Part shown: piece by piece, positions 44,863-55,667 of the stretch | Layout of the letters: each line of letters starts with the position of its first letter | Numbering within the stretch: position 1 is the stretch's first letter | Source: Bin25 sp965221765 | Lineage (GTDB): Bacteria; Bacteroidota; Bacteroidia; Flavobacteriales; Flavobacteriaceae | Direction: 5' to 3' | Length of the DNA stretch: 64,000 nucleotides | Assembly (NCBI GenBank): GCA_965221765.1 | Contig: OZ244911.1 | Span: 2,604,001 to 2,668,000 of the forward strand | Program-made: the position numbers and the translations under genes | Notes under the pieces: generated by a model | The model's database searches: none | The model's input: the letters and a program-made list of their open reading frames with translations, nothing else | What the model was told of the DNA's origin: nothing

Positions 44863-46296
44863 TCATTCCTTTTCAGTTGGGTCATCATCACCGAATTCAT
44901 TAAAATCTTCTTCTGATCCATCTTTCTTTTGGAAATAATCAAATTCTTCAGTATCATCTTCTGATGGATATTTAGAATGACTTGACATCTCATAATCGGC
45001 TATCTCATTATCTGAAAAGTGAACGTCTTCAATCTCAGATTCAATTGGTTTCATTTTTCTCATAGTTCCTAGTAACATAAATATCATGGAAGTCAGAATT
45101 AATATCAATAATAATTTTTCATCAACAATTCCTTTCCCATCAACTTCGAAAGAATCGATTGATCCAATTTCTAGAAACAATAAAATACTAATCAAACCTC
45201 TTGGTGCAATAAATAAAACAGTGGTTAGTTTTAAACTGTGCCGAGGATTTAAAAACTTAGAAGTTCTCTTAAAAAAGAGAAATATTTTGCCTATAGCAAA
45301 ATAAAGGTATCTCGGAATAAACATGACGAGATACAATCCGATTCCTAATACAAATGGCCATACCGAATTGAAATCTGTGTAGAGAATTGAAAACCCAAAA
45401 AATAAAAAGAAAAAGATTCGAACCAAAAAACTAGTGCCTTGGGTTAATACTTGAAAATCGCCAATTTCTGATCTATAATTTTTGACATCAACACTTTTTT
45501 TTAACCATTTAGGAACAATTCTTTCAACATTAGCTTGCATTAAACCAAATATGAATATAGTCAATAATACAGGCCAGTGCATTTGTTTTCCAATACCATA
45601 GATTCCTAGTAAAATAGCAATAATAAAAAAGAATTTTGTCGAGTGTCTGATTTGTTTGAGAATGACCATTAATATGGTGGTTATAATAATTGAAACTATA
45701 ATGATAATGACGATTAGTCCCAATTGATTGAAAATATATTCAGCTTTTAAAGGATTTTCATTGGCCCCTAATTTTTCTATTGAATAGTAAAAAATAGTAA
45801 TGCCTATAATATCTGAAAAAGTAGTTTCATAAACTACAAATTCTCTATCGATCTTGAGCAATCCACTAACTGATGGAATAGCCACAGCACTACTGAGAAC
45901 AGAAAGAGGTATGCTAAGTATGATTGCACTTTTATAATCGATTTGAAAATATTGTTGAAAAATCCAACTTAATAACCAAATATTGACAGCTAACAATATA
46001 ATTGATGTTACAAGTCCTTTGATTAAAGTGGGAAACTTTTTTTTTGATATATGAAGTTCAAGAGCTTCTTCTAACACAATCATAATTAATCCGATTGTTC
46101 CCAATACGGGGACGAGTGTATCTAAAAATTCATAGTTGATATTGGGCAAGAAAATTTCTACGACGGCCCTGAGCGTAATTCCCATGAACATCAAAAGAAT
46201 TACCGAAGGAAACCGAGTTCTTCGCGCAAACTCATCAAAAAAATAAGAAATGATAACAATTGCTGAAAGTATCAGCAAGATATCAGAAGTGCTCAA
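44863..46296 (-). CDS. cation:proton antiporter (CPA1/NhaP-like)
   Basis: 477 residues with about 12 transmembrane segments. The sodium/hydrogen exchanger core shows SVLSSAVAIPSVSGLL and the C-terminal-half segment TTVLFIAPRGLISILLFLEIG. The last ~70 residues are strongly acidic and cytoplasmic (IESEIEDVHFSDNE ... EDDTEEFDYFQKKDGSEEDFNEFGDDD), probably regulatory. Starts with TTG. Exchanges Na+ or K+ for protons across the inner membrane. It is divergent from the fucosidase; TAACTTTG boxes occur on both strands of the intergenic region (46314-46321 minus; 46377-46384 plus). Confidence 0.88.
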   Translation of the reverse strand: MSTSDILLILSAIVIISYFFDEFARRTRFPSVILLMFMGITLRAVVEIFLPNINYEFLDTLVPVLGTIGLIMIVLEEALELHISKKKFPTLIKGLVTSIILLAVNIWLLSWIFQQYFQIDYKSAIILSIPLSVLSSAVAIPSVSGLLKIDREFVVYETTFSDIIGITIFYYSIEKLGANENPLKAEYIFNQLGLIVIIIIVSIIITTILMVILKQIRHSTKFFFIIAILLGIYGIGKQMHWPVLLTIFIFGLMQANVERIVPKWLKKSVDVKNYRSEIGDFQVLTQGTSFLVRIFFFLFFGFSILYTDFNSVWPFVLGIGLYLVMFIPRYLYFAIGKIFLFFKRTSKFLNPRHSLKLTTVLFIAPRGLISILLFLEIGSIDSFEVDGKGIVDEKLLLILILTSMIFMLLGTMRKMKPIESEIEDVHFSDNEIADYEMSSHSKYPSEDDTEEFDYFQKKDGSEEDFNEFGDDDPTEKE

Positions 46297-46464
46297 ATTT
46301 TAGGCATAAAAAACAAAGTTAATTTTTCTTGGGTTAGAGACTATTTTTAGATAAAACCTTAAAACTAAAAATTTATTAACTTTGTTATCATCTCGAATCT
46401 CAGTTACAATCTAGTGTTGTAATCTGCTAGGTTATAATGCTCTAATCAAATTAAAATATCTATA

Positions 46465-47970
46465 ATGATTCAACGTAATTCAGTACTAGTGTTCTTGTGT
46501 GTTTTTTTATCAATTTCTGCGGCCACAGTCAAAGGCCAAGATATCGTTTACCAAGCTAATTGGGAATCTCTTAATGCTCGACCTGTAGCAGAATGGTTTT
46601 CAGAAGCAAAGTTTGGTGTTTTTATCCATTGGGGTCTTTATTCTGTCCCATCATGGTCACCAAATGGTACCTATACCGAGTGGTACCAAACGTGGTTTCA
46701 AAGTCAAAGAGTTTTTGGGAATGGCACTTTTACTGGACAAGAAATCCCAGAATTTCATTATAAAACCTACGGTAAAGATTTTAATTATATCGATTTTACA
46801 AAACATTGGAAAGCAGAATTATATAATCCCGAGCAATGGGCTGAATTATTTAAAAAAGCAGGGGCAAAATACGTTGTGATGACATCAAAACATCACGATG
46901 GTTTTACACTTTGGCCAAATGAGCATGCTAGTAAATCAAGAGGATACTTATGGAATAGTGTATCTACTGGTCCACATCGTGATTTAGTGGGGGATTATGT
47001 CAAAGCCATGAAAGATGCAGGGCTTAAAGCCGGACTATATTTTTCACTTTATGAATGGTACCACCCATGGTATCAACTAGGTCTTGATAAATTTGTTTCG
47101 GATTATTTACATCCCCAATTTAAAGAGCTCGTCGATCACTATGCTCCTGATTTAATTTATGCTGATGGAGAATGGGAAAAAGGTGGAAGCTATTGGAAAA
47201 GCACTGATCTTCTCAGTTGGTTATTTAATGAATCAAAAGTTAAATCCACCGTCGTTATCAATGACCGATGGGAAGCAGGTGGTAGACATAAAAACGGAGG
47301 TTTTTATACCACAGAGTATCTTAGGGAAGAAATCAACTTTGATAAGCCATGGGAAGAAATAAGAGGCATGGGGCTTTCTTTTGGTTACAATCGTGCTGAA
47401 AATGTTGAAAATTATAATTCTGCTCAGGCTCTAGTACTTATGCTCATTGACATTGTTAGTCAAGGGGGTAATCTTTGTATTAATGTAGGTCCAAAAGCTG
47501 ATGGTCGCATTCCCGTCATCATGCAAGAACGACTGCTTCAGATGGGGAGATGGCTAGAAACCAATGGAGAGGCAATTTATGGAACAGAAGAATGGAAACG
47601 CTCTTTTCAATGGACAGAAGGCGACAGAAATTTTCAGTTACTCAAAGAAGGGCAAAGTTATGTAGAGGGGACTTATATTTTAGATCAAACCATCAACCAA
47701 TTACCAGGAAAAGCTTTGAAAGAACTATTTTTCACCTCTAAAGACGATACTGTTTATGCTATTTCTCCTAAATGGCCCAATAAAGAACTTTTAATAAAAG
47801 ATATCGAAGTGGATGAAAATGCAACTGTTGAATTTTTAGCAACTGGTAAAAAACTCCCCTATTTACAACGAGGTAAGAATTTAGTGATTAGTACGCCGGA
47901 TTTTAATCCCAACGATTTAAATCTTGAAGATCAATTAGCTTATGTCTTCAAAATAAGCCAAGTTAAGTGA
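46465..47970 (+). CDS. secreted alpha-L-fucosidase (GH29)
   Basis: 501 residues with a signal peptide (SVLVFLCVFLSISAATVKGQ). The GH29 barrel shows WFSEAKFGVFIHWGLYSVPSW, KYVVMTSKHHDGFTLWPN, and YAPDLIYADGEW, where the Asp is the expected nucleophile (usual form DLIWFDG). It also shows SQGGNLCINVGPKADGRIP and a C-terminal beta domain. It releases L-fucose from glycans outside the cytoplasm. It stands alone; no polysaccharide-utilisation susCD genes are near. Confidence 0.93.
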   Translation: MIQRNSVLVFLCVFLSISAATVKGQDIVYQANWESLNARPVAEWFSEAKFGVFIHWGLYSVPSWSPNGTYTEWYQTWFQSQRVFGNGTFTGQEIPEFHYKTYGKDFNYIDFTKHWKAELYNPEQWAELFKKAGAKYVVMTSKHHDGFTLWPNEHASKSRGYLWNSVSTGPHRDLVGDYVKAMKDAGLKAGLYFSLYEWYHPWYQLGLDKFVSDYLHPQFKELVDHYAPDLIYADGEWEKGGSYWKSTDLLSWLFNESKVKSTVVINDRWEAGGRHKNGGFYTTEYLREEINFDKPWEEIRGMGLSFGYNRAENVENYNSAQALVLMLIDIVSQGGNLCINVGPKADGRIPVIMQERLLQMGRWLETNGEAIYGTEEWKRSFQWTEGDRNFQLLKEGQSYVEGTYILDQTINQLPGKALKELFFTSKDDTVYAISPKWPNKELLIKDIEVDENATVEFLATGKKLPYLQRGKNLVISTPDFNPNDLNLEDQLAYVFKISQVK

Positions 47971-48300
47971 TTTTTATTATAATACATCGATAAGCTATAA
48001 TTCTTTTTGCTTTTTACCCCCCCCCCCAAACAAAAAATAATAGCAAGTAAAAAATAATTGGTTCATATGTTTCAATAGCCCTCTTTCTTACTTGGGTTCT
48101 TTATTTACATATGATTTATTTCATCTACGTATTACCTACCTATTGTAAGATGTGATGAATTAAACCGCAATTTGGTTCTACCATCATTTATCAAGAAAGA
48201 GGTCTAAATGGCCACAATAGAATCAAACAAAAACTTTGAGATAATTAAAATTTCGGAGATCTTTGGCCTGTCATGACTTCTTAAATTTTCCATTGCTTCG
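47971..48300. other. non-coding spacer with poly-C tract
   Basis: Region between the fucosidase and the ISL3 remnant. It holds the C run at 48017-48027; no gene seen. Confidence 0.5.
48017..48027. repeat. poly-C tract (about 11)
   Basis: Intergenic, 46 bp beyond the fucosidase stop codon. The exact length cannot be checked against a reading frame. Confidence 0.75.
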
Positions 48301-49130
48301 TTTGGATCTAGCCTTAGACTGTTTGTAAATCATAGCATGTAATACACCTTCTATATGTTTTAAAACTTCTTGGCCACTCGGATGATTTTTGGATGCTCAT
48401 GTTCATCACGTGTTCATCCAAAGCGTAATATAGTTGCATGCTTGTACGATGTCTTATGAGTACCTTCTCAAAGATGTCTTGTTGTTTTTCGATGTGGTTT
48501 TCGGGATTTTTCAAGACGGTATATCAACTGTCCTTCAACACATCATGGGGCGCTTTGACTTTCTATCGACGGGTTTGATTAATGTCTTGATTGACATGTC
48601 TAACGAGATGAAATCAATCATGGACAATTGGGTTCAAAGTAAGACATGTTCTTTAACATGGATAATGGGTTGCAATCTATCAACAGTATACATTTTATGA
48701 ACTTTCTTTGGTCTTTGGGCATCACGTTTTTTAATAGGGCAAAGGTTGCTTTTTGGAATCCTTTAGCCATATCCAATACCGTTCCCGCACTAGCACCATT
48801 GAGCAAAAAAATATTGATCTCTTTTCGATGAGCTTTTTCATCCATACTCAAATGCTTGGTAAACAGATTTGATTGCTTAGATAATCCACGAACGAACACC
48901 TAATCATCTCACGAATAGCACAATAGCAACAGCTTGATTGCTCCGAGGTTTTTATTGTCAAGCATCACTTGAATGACTTAGCGCAAGTTTATCATTTTGC
49001 CTCATTTAATGCCATAAAGGACAGTACCTTCTCCCTTTGGTGGACCACCAAAATCAATTATTTGGCGATTTAACTCTTTTTTGTGTGATTTTCATCGAAG
49101 ACTTTCCATTGGCAACCATTGTTCAATAGC
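48301..49130 (-). pseudogene. ISL3-family transposase remnant
   Basis: The minus strand reads, in broken frames, SMDEKAHRK, then VLDMAKGFQKATFALL (the family's DMSxxY/F.. DDE region), then IVHD.FHLVRHVNQDINQTRR, matching the FHIVKxLNEAVDxVRR block of ISL3 transposases, then YTVLKNPENHIEKQQDIFE, matching the following 'LLKNPENLTEKQ' block. Stops and frameshifts occur throughout. N- and C-terminal ends are not clear. Confidence 0.72.
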
Positions 49131-49289
49131 TTTTCTTTTTTGGCGTTCCCCAATCCGATGTAGTGGAATTAAAGTTGTTCCATTGGGTGCTTTCATATCT
49201 TTCTTATGTTTATCGTCCCTAAACAATTCAAGCGCAAAGACGGTAGCGTCCGAACCACCACTCGCTGTATGAAACCCGACGGGTGCATG

Positions 49290-50960
49290 GACTGCCTAGG
49301 CGAAAAATACTTATCAATTTAGGTCGAGATTTTTCGTGATCCAAAGAATATTAGCCCACGCTATTGGCACAAGTTCGTGACCGATGGGTGAAACGGCCGG
49401 TTCTGGCGTTTGAAAAAACGAACGCATCGACGCTTATTGTGAACAAATTTTCGAAGGATTGCAACGGATCGAATAAGATTCTCAAGCGGGCAAAGATAAC
49501 CGAGCCTCTGTGATTATGGATGGCATGGAGGATACCACCTCACGAAGTATTGGTGAGAAACGCTTGGCCTTACAATCGTTGTCTTTACTAGGCTTGGATA
49601 ATTTTCTAAAATCCAAAAGCCTTTTCGCCAAGGTAGCGACAATGGGTTCATGCGTTGATTGCCAGTCCTTGTTTGTCGCCAGGCAGTGAAGCCAAAACCC
49701 ATCGATGGTGGCATCAACAATCGAGTCTTGTTTTCTTATTAGCTTTCCCAAAACCACCTAGTCTTATCAGTTGGTATCGGGGGGGGGCAGTTGTATGAAC
49801 AGACTTAGGAACTAGTGTCCACCTTGTTTCAACACCGTCAATCCCTCTTTGGTTTCGAGCAAAGAATCGTGCTTTATGGTTGAATGAAGACCTATTGCTA
49901 CGGAAAAGAACAACTCCTGCACGATGGGAGGAGCAAAGAAAAGCGCTCGGACGGTTTGTTGGCATCGTTGGCGTTGGTAATAGATGCCCCGGTTTTGCTT
50001 GTGGATTTGAGATTTTTAAGGGCAATATCAGTGAACCCAAGATCTTCGCCAAGGCTATCGAAAAGTTGGACAAGGCACGGCCCACCATCATCATGGATGC
50101 GGGCATTTCCACCAAGGCTAATCTATAATACATGACTCAGCAAGGGCTGCCATGGTGGTGTATCGAGCGAAGTAAAAAGGTGTCCCGCCACCACAACGGA
50201 AAGCTGACCGAAAATACACCGCTAGTGGGGATGCTCAGTACTGCTTATGGGATGTTTCCCAAAATCAAGAAATCAAGTATATGTATGTTCAGAGTACCTT
50301 TCGCCAAAAAGCATAAGAGAGCGCTATTTGAAAAATCCATCATGGCCTTGAATGCCGGCTTGTCCAAGCCACAAAGCCAAAAAGAGTTACCTCCGGCGAT
50401 GGAACGGCTCGGGAAAATCAAAAAAGAATATCCAGACGTGGCCCATCACTACGATACCGACGTCATCCCTTCCAAAAAAGCAGATCGAGTCGAAAAAATC
50501 ACGTGGGTAACCAATGAAGCATATGGTGAGGCCAGAAAAGCATCGGAATGTTATACGATTGTCATCACGCAAACCCAATGGTCACTGGAGGATATCGTGC
50601 TTCATCACGATCAACTAGAGAGATTGAACGAATCTTTCGATCACCGGAATCCGAATTGGGCTGTCGGGCCCATCTACCATCGAAAAGTCTCTCGAATCAA
50701 AGCCCATTTATTTATTTCGGTGGTCTGGTTTTATGTCGTTCCATTGATTCGTACCAAAATGAAAGACTTAAATATTGATTATAGTTGGGAGCGGCTTCGA
50801 GAAGAGCTCTCCTAGCAACAAAGAACCACCCACCAAACTACCGACCGCAACGAAAATATCAAAATCTGACCGAGATATAGAAAACCATTTATCGAGCCAT
50901 GGGGCTACCGACGCATCATCCTATCACCAAAAAGGTAGTCAAAACAGACTCCTAAGACAC
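49290..50960 (+). pseudogene. IS1634-family transposase remnant
   Basis: Plus-strand fragments in changing frames: GRSKEKRSDGLL, GNISEPKIFAKAIEKLD, ARPTIIMDAGISTKANL then MTQQGLPWWCIERSKK (the D-A-G DDE region of IS1634), followed by a long open piece 50132-50815 (HHYDTDVI, RIKAHLFISVVWFYV, NIDYSWERLREEL). A last piece TIYRAMGLPTHHPITKKVVK ends near 50950. At least four frame breaks and one nine-G run interrupt it. Clearly dead, and richer in G+C than its flanks. Confidence 0.8.
49779..49787. repeat. poly-G tract (9) inside the IS1634 remnant
   Basis: Lies within already broken transposase sequence, so it has no likely switching role. Confidence 0.75.
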
Positions 50961-51545
50961 CAAAAACTCATCCTAAGAAAAAATATCGATGGTGTAGTGG
51001 AAATATTTCTAAGTAGCTGATAATCAATGCTAAAGTAGGGTAAGTAATAAACTTGCGTTAGGATTCCAAACGATCCATGAACTCGTTAGAAATATCCGAC
51101 CACGGCACACCAATGGTTTTGATGCAGCAGAAGACTAGACTCGAGGGAGACTTGGCAACAAATAAAGAATCGACATTACAGAAAATATAAATGACGCCAT
51201 TGGAGTCTATGATGGAGATTATAAAGAAGGTCCCCTCATCGGTGTAGGGGCATAATCAATCACTATGGATCATATCCACAAAAACAACATTGTTCTTTTT
51301 ATTGATTAAATTGATGACTAGTCACTTATAGCCCAAAACCTAAGCCATGGGATCGGATCCTTAGCATATTTTGCAGATGTTTAATATTCTTTCATTAGAC
51401 ATCATTTAATCAGTCAAAACGAAAGTAACCTCAATGGTTGGGTCTCTTTAAATAACTGAATCAATCGAAGGTTTATACAACAAAAATTACCTTTCCGTAC
51501 AAATACATAGTGAATGGGTACTAGGAATTTTAAATCATTGAATAA
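50961..51545. other. no recognisable gene
   Basis: Spacer downstream of the IS1634 remnant and of the lipoprotein gene's 3' end. Open frames are short and show no family resemblance; probably eroded mobile DNA. Confidence 0.5.
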
Positions 51546-54500
51546 TCAAGGTGTGCAATTATTAAATGGAGGGCGATTAGCTTGAATGAAAGTTGAAACG
51601 TTAGAAAATCCTGAGCAACTTGTTACAGTGCTGACACTCCAACTACTAAGGTTTTGATTAAATGCATTGGCATCCTGAAACATTCTACTCATATGTGTCA
51701 CACTGCTGACCGTCCAACTCCCAATGTCTTGGTTGAAGGCAATCGCACTCCTAAACATGCCACTCATATTCTTCACACTACTGACATTCCACTCGCCGAT
51801 ATCTTGATTGAAAGCACTTGCCTCATTAAACATATGACTCATACTCTTCACACTACTGACATTCCACTCCCCGATGTCTTGATTGAAAGCACTTGCAAGC
51901 CTAAACATTCCAGCCATATTGGTGACACTACTGACATTCCAATCCCCGATGTCTTGGTTAAACTGAGGAGCATTATCAAACATACTTCCCATATCAGTAA
52001 CACTACTGACATCCCAATCCCCAATATCTTGGTTAAAAACAAGTGCATTCTGAAACATGTGTTTCATATTTTCTACATTACTCACATTCCACTCCCCAAT
52101 ATCTTGGTTAAAGGCATCCATACTATTAAACATATTTAGCATGTTTTTAACACTACTGACATCCCAATCCCCAATATCTTCGTCGAAGGCATCAGCATTC
52201 AAAAACATATGACTCATATTCGTCACGCTACTAACATTCCAATCCCCAATATCTTGGTTGAAGACACTAGCATAACCAAACATACTATTCATATCCTTCA
52301 CTTTACTCACATCCCATGAACCGATGTTTTTATTAAAAGCACTGGCTTCATAAAACATTGCAAACATATTGGTGACGCTACTCACATTCCAATCCCCAAT
52401 ATCTTGATTGAAGGTGGCAGCTTGATAAAACATCCCTACCATATCCGTCACTTTACTCACATCCCATGAACCGATATCTCGATTGAATGCACTAGCGCCA
52501 AAAAACATAGCTCTTGTGCTAGTCACATTACTGACATCCCAATGGCTAATATCTTGATTAAAGGTCGACTTGCCATCAAATAGGCCTCTCATATTGGTGA
52601 CCAAGGTGGTGCACCAGGCATCGGTATTATCCGCTGCGACTAATCGTTTGATTGAAGCATTATCCACGATGGTATATTCGGTGCCATCGAGAGTCGCTTT
52701 TTGCCCAGCATACCGCGAATGGTTTTGAAGCATGGGATTAATCATGACCGTCACCCCATTGCTATGCTTGACTAGCAAATCAGGACAACTATCTCCCATG
52801 GGGATTTGTTGTCCATGACAATCTTTGGTTTGAGGTAGACAGTTCGCAGTAACGGGAATGGGCTGGCCATGGCAGATTTTGGTCTGAGCGGTAGTATGAC
52901 AATTGGTAAAATTAGGTCGGTGGTCCGAGCTTAATCCGGGAACCGCCTCTAGACATTGAGTGACCTGACCTGTCGTCCATCGGCTGATGTCTTGCTGAAA
53001 GGCCGTGGCCTCATAGAATAGTCTTGTCATATCCGTTACCTGATCCACCTTCCATCGGCCGATATCTTGATTAAAGGCGGTAGCCCTAGCAAATAGGTGA
53101 TTCATGTTCGTGACTTGCGATACATCCCAGGGGCCGATATCTTGATTAAAGGCGGTGGCATCCGCAAAGAGACTTCCCATGTTGGTGACGCTACTGACAT
53201 CCCAATCACCGATGTCTTGATTGAAGGCGGTGGCTCCTTTAAACATCAAGGTCATGATAGTGACCTTGGAGACCTCCCACGGTCCAATATCTTGATTAAA
53301 AGCGGTAGCTTTTTCAAATAGGGCTGCCATGCTGGTGACCTGACTGGTATCCCAGGGGCCGATATCTTGATTAAAAGCGGAGGCTCCTCGAAACATAAAA
53401 TCCATGGTGGTGACGTTACTGGTATCCCAATGGCTGATATCTTCATTAAAGGTGCTGCTGACAAACCGGCAATTCATTTGTTGTTCATCACAGCCGTGAT
53501 TGTTAGAGAATAGGCTATTCATATTGGTGACGAAGGTGGTGACGATATTGCTCATGGGCAAGCCTTGGTCTCGTCGATCTCGGATGCTAAAATCATCGAC
53601 GATGGTATAGGTCACGCCTTGGAAGGTAGGGGTCTTTCCTACCAAATGGTATAGGTTGAGGTCATTAATCTCATCGCGTTGGAATCCTCGGCAGGCTTCC
53701 TTGACTTGGATGGTATGACCATTGGGGGCGAATTCGAGGGGTTGGGCACAAGCATCGGCCGCATCGACAGGATCGGGGATGACGGGCTGTGGATTCACGG
53801 GGGTAGGATTGCTGGGGGGTGTGCTGGGTGTTGGAGTGGGTGGATTTTCTGTTGTTGGACTGGGTGGGGTCTCGGTTGTTGGGGTGGGTTCTTGCTCTAC
53901 TGCTTCTTCGAGCAGGGCGCTGACTTGACAATCTTTGGTAGCGATCAAGGTAATGGTGGTCTCATTGGAGCTAAAGCTGCCGCAATCACTATTCCATTCT
54001 TCTAAGGTATAGTCGTCATCCACCTCGATGGTAATGCGAACGGTTTGTCCATGGGGGACGGTTTGGGAGGGGGTAATGGTGCCGCCTTCATTGATGGCGG
54101 TAGTGATGGTGCGTTGGGCTTTGGTAAATCGGGCTTGGAAGGCACAAGTTCCTATGGCGGTCAAAGATAGTTTGGGCTGGGTTGGATTCTGGAGGGTGGG
54201 ACAACCGGGGCTTCCATCGGTGGTCCATCGTTCAAAGACATGGTTTTGGTTGGCTTGGGCGTTAAAGACGATGGTTTGTCCTTTGGTGGCTTGGTGCTGT
54301 TGTGGCTTTTGGATGGTACCTCCTGGGGAGGCGGTGGCTTGGATGAGATAGGTTTTTGGTTTTAACACGGCAGTCACTTGGCAATCGTTGGTAGCGATAA
54401 AGGTGATAGTGTCCTCTTGGGGAGAAAAGCTACCACAATCGCTTTTCCATGCTTCTAAGGTATAGTCGTCCTCCACCTCGATGGTAATGCGGACGGTTTG

Positions 54501-55592
54501 TCCATGTTCGATGGTTTGGGGAGGGCTAATGGTGCCCCCTTCATTAATAATGGCGGTGGTGATGGTGCGGGGGGCTTTCATGAAGCGGGCTTGCAGGGCA
54601 CAGGGGCCGGTGACGATGAACGAGAGGGTAGGCTCTTGGGGGTTTTCCAAGGTGGGGCATTCCGAAGTTTCTTGTGTTTTCCATCCCGCAAAGACATGAT
54701 TTTCATCGGCTTGGGCAGTGAACTCCACTTGTTGGCCATGGATGGCTTCTATACGATTGGGATTATTAACAGATCCGCCTAAAGTGGCCGTGGCCTGCAC
54801 GAGATATTGTTTTTTTTCAAGAATGGCTTGGAGCTGGCAATCCTCGGTAGCGGAAAAGGTGATGGTGGTCTCTTGGGGAGAAAAGCTACCACAATCGCTT
54901 TCCCATGCTTCTAAGGTATAGTCGTCTTCCACCTCGATGATAATGCGCACGGTTTGTCCATGTTCGATGGTCTGGGTGTGGGTGATGCGTCCCCCGTCTT
55001 CTTGGCTCACCGAGGTGGTGATGGTGCGTTGGACTTTTTGAAAAGCAGCTTGTAATGCGCAGGGCCCTTGGATGACAAAAGAGAGGGTTGGTGGGGTGGG
55101 GTCTTCTAGGGTGGGGCAACCCGAATCCCCATCGGTGGTCCAGCCGGCAAAGAGATGGTATTCTTGGGGCACGGCTCGAAGGGTGATGGGCTGTCCTTGG
55201 GGGCTGCCCTGGGCGGGCAGTCCGGTGACCGTTCCTCCGTCGGTGGTGGTGGCGGTGATGGGATAGTTGATTTTTTCAAAGACTGCCGTGATAGAGCAAT
55301 GACCGCTGGCCTCAAAACGGAGGCTGGCTTCTTGGCTATTGATGGGACAATTGCCCGTCCATGCTTTGAATTGATAATGTTGGTTAGGGGTGGCAGTGAT
55401 GGCTACGGACTGTCCACTGGCCATGCGTTGGGTCGGGGTGATGGTCCCACCGATACTCGCCGAGGTCGCTATGGTATAAAATAGGGGGGGGGTAACGGGC
55501 TTGGTGCGCACGGAATCTTCGCCACAAGATAAAAAGATTAAGAACAGTAAGAGGAGACCCCCAGCGGATCTCCCATGGAAGTAATGCATCAT
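51546..55592 (-). CDS. surface lipoprotein: InlB-like repeats, Pro/Thr linker, BspA-type DUF285 repeats
   Basis: About 1348 residues from the ATG at 55592 (the open frame extends to a TTG at 55670, but that lies inside the -7 box). The signal peptide ends in a lipobox LIFLSC, so it is a lipoprotein. Next come about seven alternating InlB-type B repeats of ~70 residues (HVFAGWKT..., DYTLEAWKSDCGSFSPQ...), then a linker rich in Pro and Thr. Two blocks of BspA/DUF285 repeats of about 25 residues follow (AFNQDIGDWDVSSVTNM...), separated by a Cys-containing spacer. No type IX C-terminal domain is present. Such proteins serve in adhesion or surface display. A nine-C run right after the signal peptide and a 12-nt G run in the promoter suggest on/off expression; as sequenced the frame is open. 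Confidence 0.9.
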   Translation of the reverse strand: MMHYFHGRSAGGLLLLFLIFLSCGEDSVRTKPVTPPLFYTIATSASIGGTITPTQRMASGQSVAITATPNQHYQFKAWTGNCPINSQEASLRFEASGHCSITAVFEKINYPITATTTDGGTVTGLPAQGSPQGQPITLRAVPQEYHLFAGWTTDGDSGCPTLEDPTPPTLSFVIQGPCALQAAFQKVQRTITTSVSQEDGGRITHTQTIEHGQTVRIIIEVEDDYTLEAWESDCGSFSPQETTITFSATEDCQLQAILEKKQYLVQATATLGGSVNNPNRIEAIHGQQVEFTAQADENHVFAGWKTQETSECPTLENPQEPTLSFIVTGPCALQARFMKAPRTITTAIINEGGTISPPQTIEHGQTVRITIEVEDDYTLEAWKSDCGSFSPQEDTITFIATNDCQVTAVLKPKTYLIQATASPGGTIQKPQQHQATKGQTIVFNAQANQNHVFERWTTDGSPGCPTLQNPTQPKLSLTAIGTCAFQARFTKAQRTITTAINEGGTITPSQTVPHGQTVRITIEVDDDYTLEEWNSDCGSFSSNETTITLIATKDCQVSALLEEAVEQEPTPTTETPPSPTTENPPTPTPSTPPSNPTPVNPQPVIPDPVDAADACAQPLEFAPNGHTIQVKEACRGFQRDEINDLNLYHLVGKTPTFQGVTYTIVDDFSIRDRRDQGLPMSNIVTTFVTNMNSLFSNNHGCDEQQMNCRFVSSTFNEDISHWDTSNVTTMDFMFRGASAFNQDIGPWDTSQVTSMAALFEKATAFNQDIGPWEVSKVTIMTLMFKGATAFNQDIGDWDVSSVTNMGSLFADATAFNQDIGPWDVSQVTNMNHLFARATAFNQDIGRWKVDQVTDMTRLFYEATAFQQDISRWTTGQVTQCLEAVPGLSSDHRPNFTNCHTTAQTKICHGQPIPVTANCLPQTKDCHGQQIPMGDSCPDLLVKHSNGVTVMINPMLQNHSRYAGQKATLDGTEYTIVDNASIKRLVAADNTDAWCTTLVTNMRGLFDGKSTFNQDISHWDVSNVTSTRAMFFGASAFNRDIGSWDVSKVTDMVGMFYQAATFNQDIGDWNVSSVTNMFAMFYEASAFNKNIGSWDVSKVKDMNSMFGYASVFNQDIGDWNVSSVTNMSHMFLNADAFDEDIGDWDVSSVKNMLNMFNSMDAFNQDIGEWNVSNVENMKHMFQNALVFNQDIGDWDVSSVTDMGSMFDNAPQFNQDIGDWNVSSVTNMAGMFRLASAFNQDIGEWNVSSVKSMSHMFNEASAFNQDIGEWNVSSVKNMSGMFRSAIAFNQDIGSWTVSSVTHMSRMFQDANAFNQNLSSWSVSTVTSCSGFSNVSTFIQANRPPFNNCTP
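51600..52590 (-). repeat. second block of DUF285 repeats (75-bp period)
   Basis: About thirteen units of 25 codons, each with FNQDIG.W.VSSV.NM..MF. DNA similarity between units is high enough for unit gain or loss by recombination. Base composition is lower in G+C than the first block. Confidence 0.8.
52940..53470 (-). repeat. first block of DUF285 repeats (75-bp period)
   Basis: About seven units of 25 codons of the type AFNQDIGPWDVSQVTNM. Codon choice is more G+C-rich than in the second block. Confidence 0.8.
53990..55470 (-). repeat. InlB-like B-repeat region of the lipoprotein
   Basis: Seven beta-rich units in two alternating types: one with HVFAGW.T.....CPTL..P..PTLS....G.CALQA.F, the other with DYTLE.W.SDCGSFS..ETTIT..AT.DCQ. 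DNA is clearly more G+C-rich than most of the window. Confidence 0.75.
55484..55492. repeat. poly-G tract (9; poly-C on the coding strand) after the lipoprotein signal peptide
   Basis: Spans codons GTT-ACC-CCC-CCC-CTA, so the count of nine is fixed by the translation VTPPL. Any change not divisible by three would stop translation before the repeats. Confidence 0.85.
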
Positions 55593-55667
55593 GATGTCGA
55601 TGGGTTTTAGCGTTAATTCATAGGATAGTTTAATCGTCTTCAATAGGAATTCAAACGGTTTTTTATG

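Noticed and set aside
50132..50815. Independent 227-residue protein
   Set aside because: It is the longest surviving piece of the IS1634 transposase; upstream and downstream pieces continue the same protein in other frames.
53097..55484. Many ORFs antisense to the lipoprotein
   Set aside because: Low-complexity shadows created by the G+C-rich repeats; the minus-strand frame alone explains the region.
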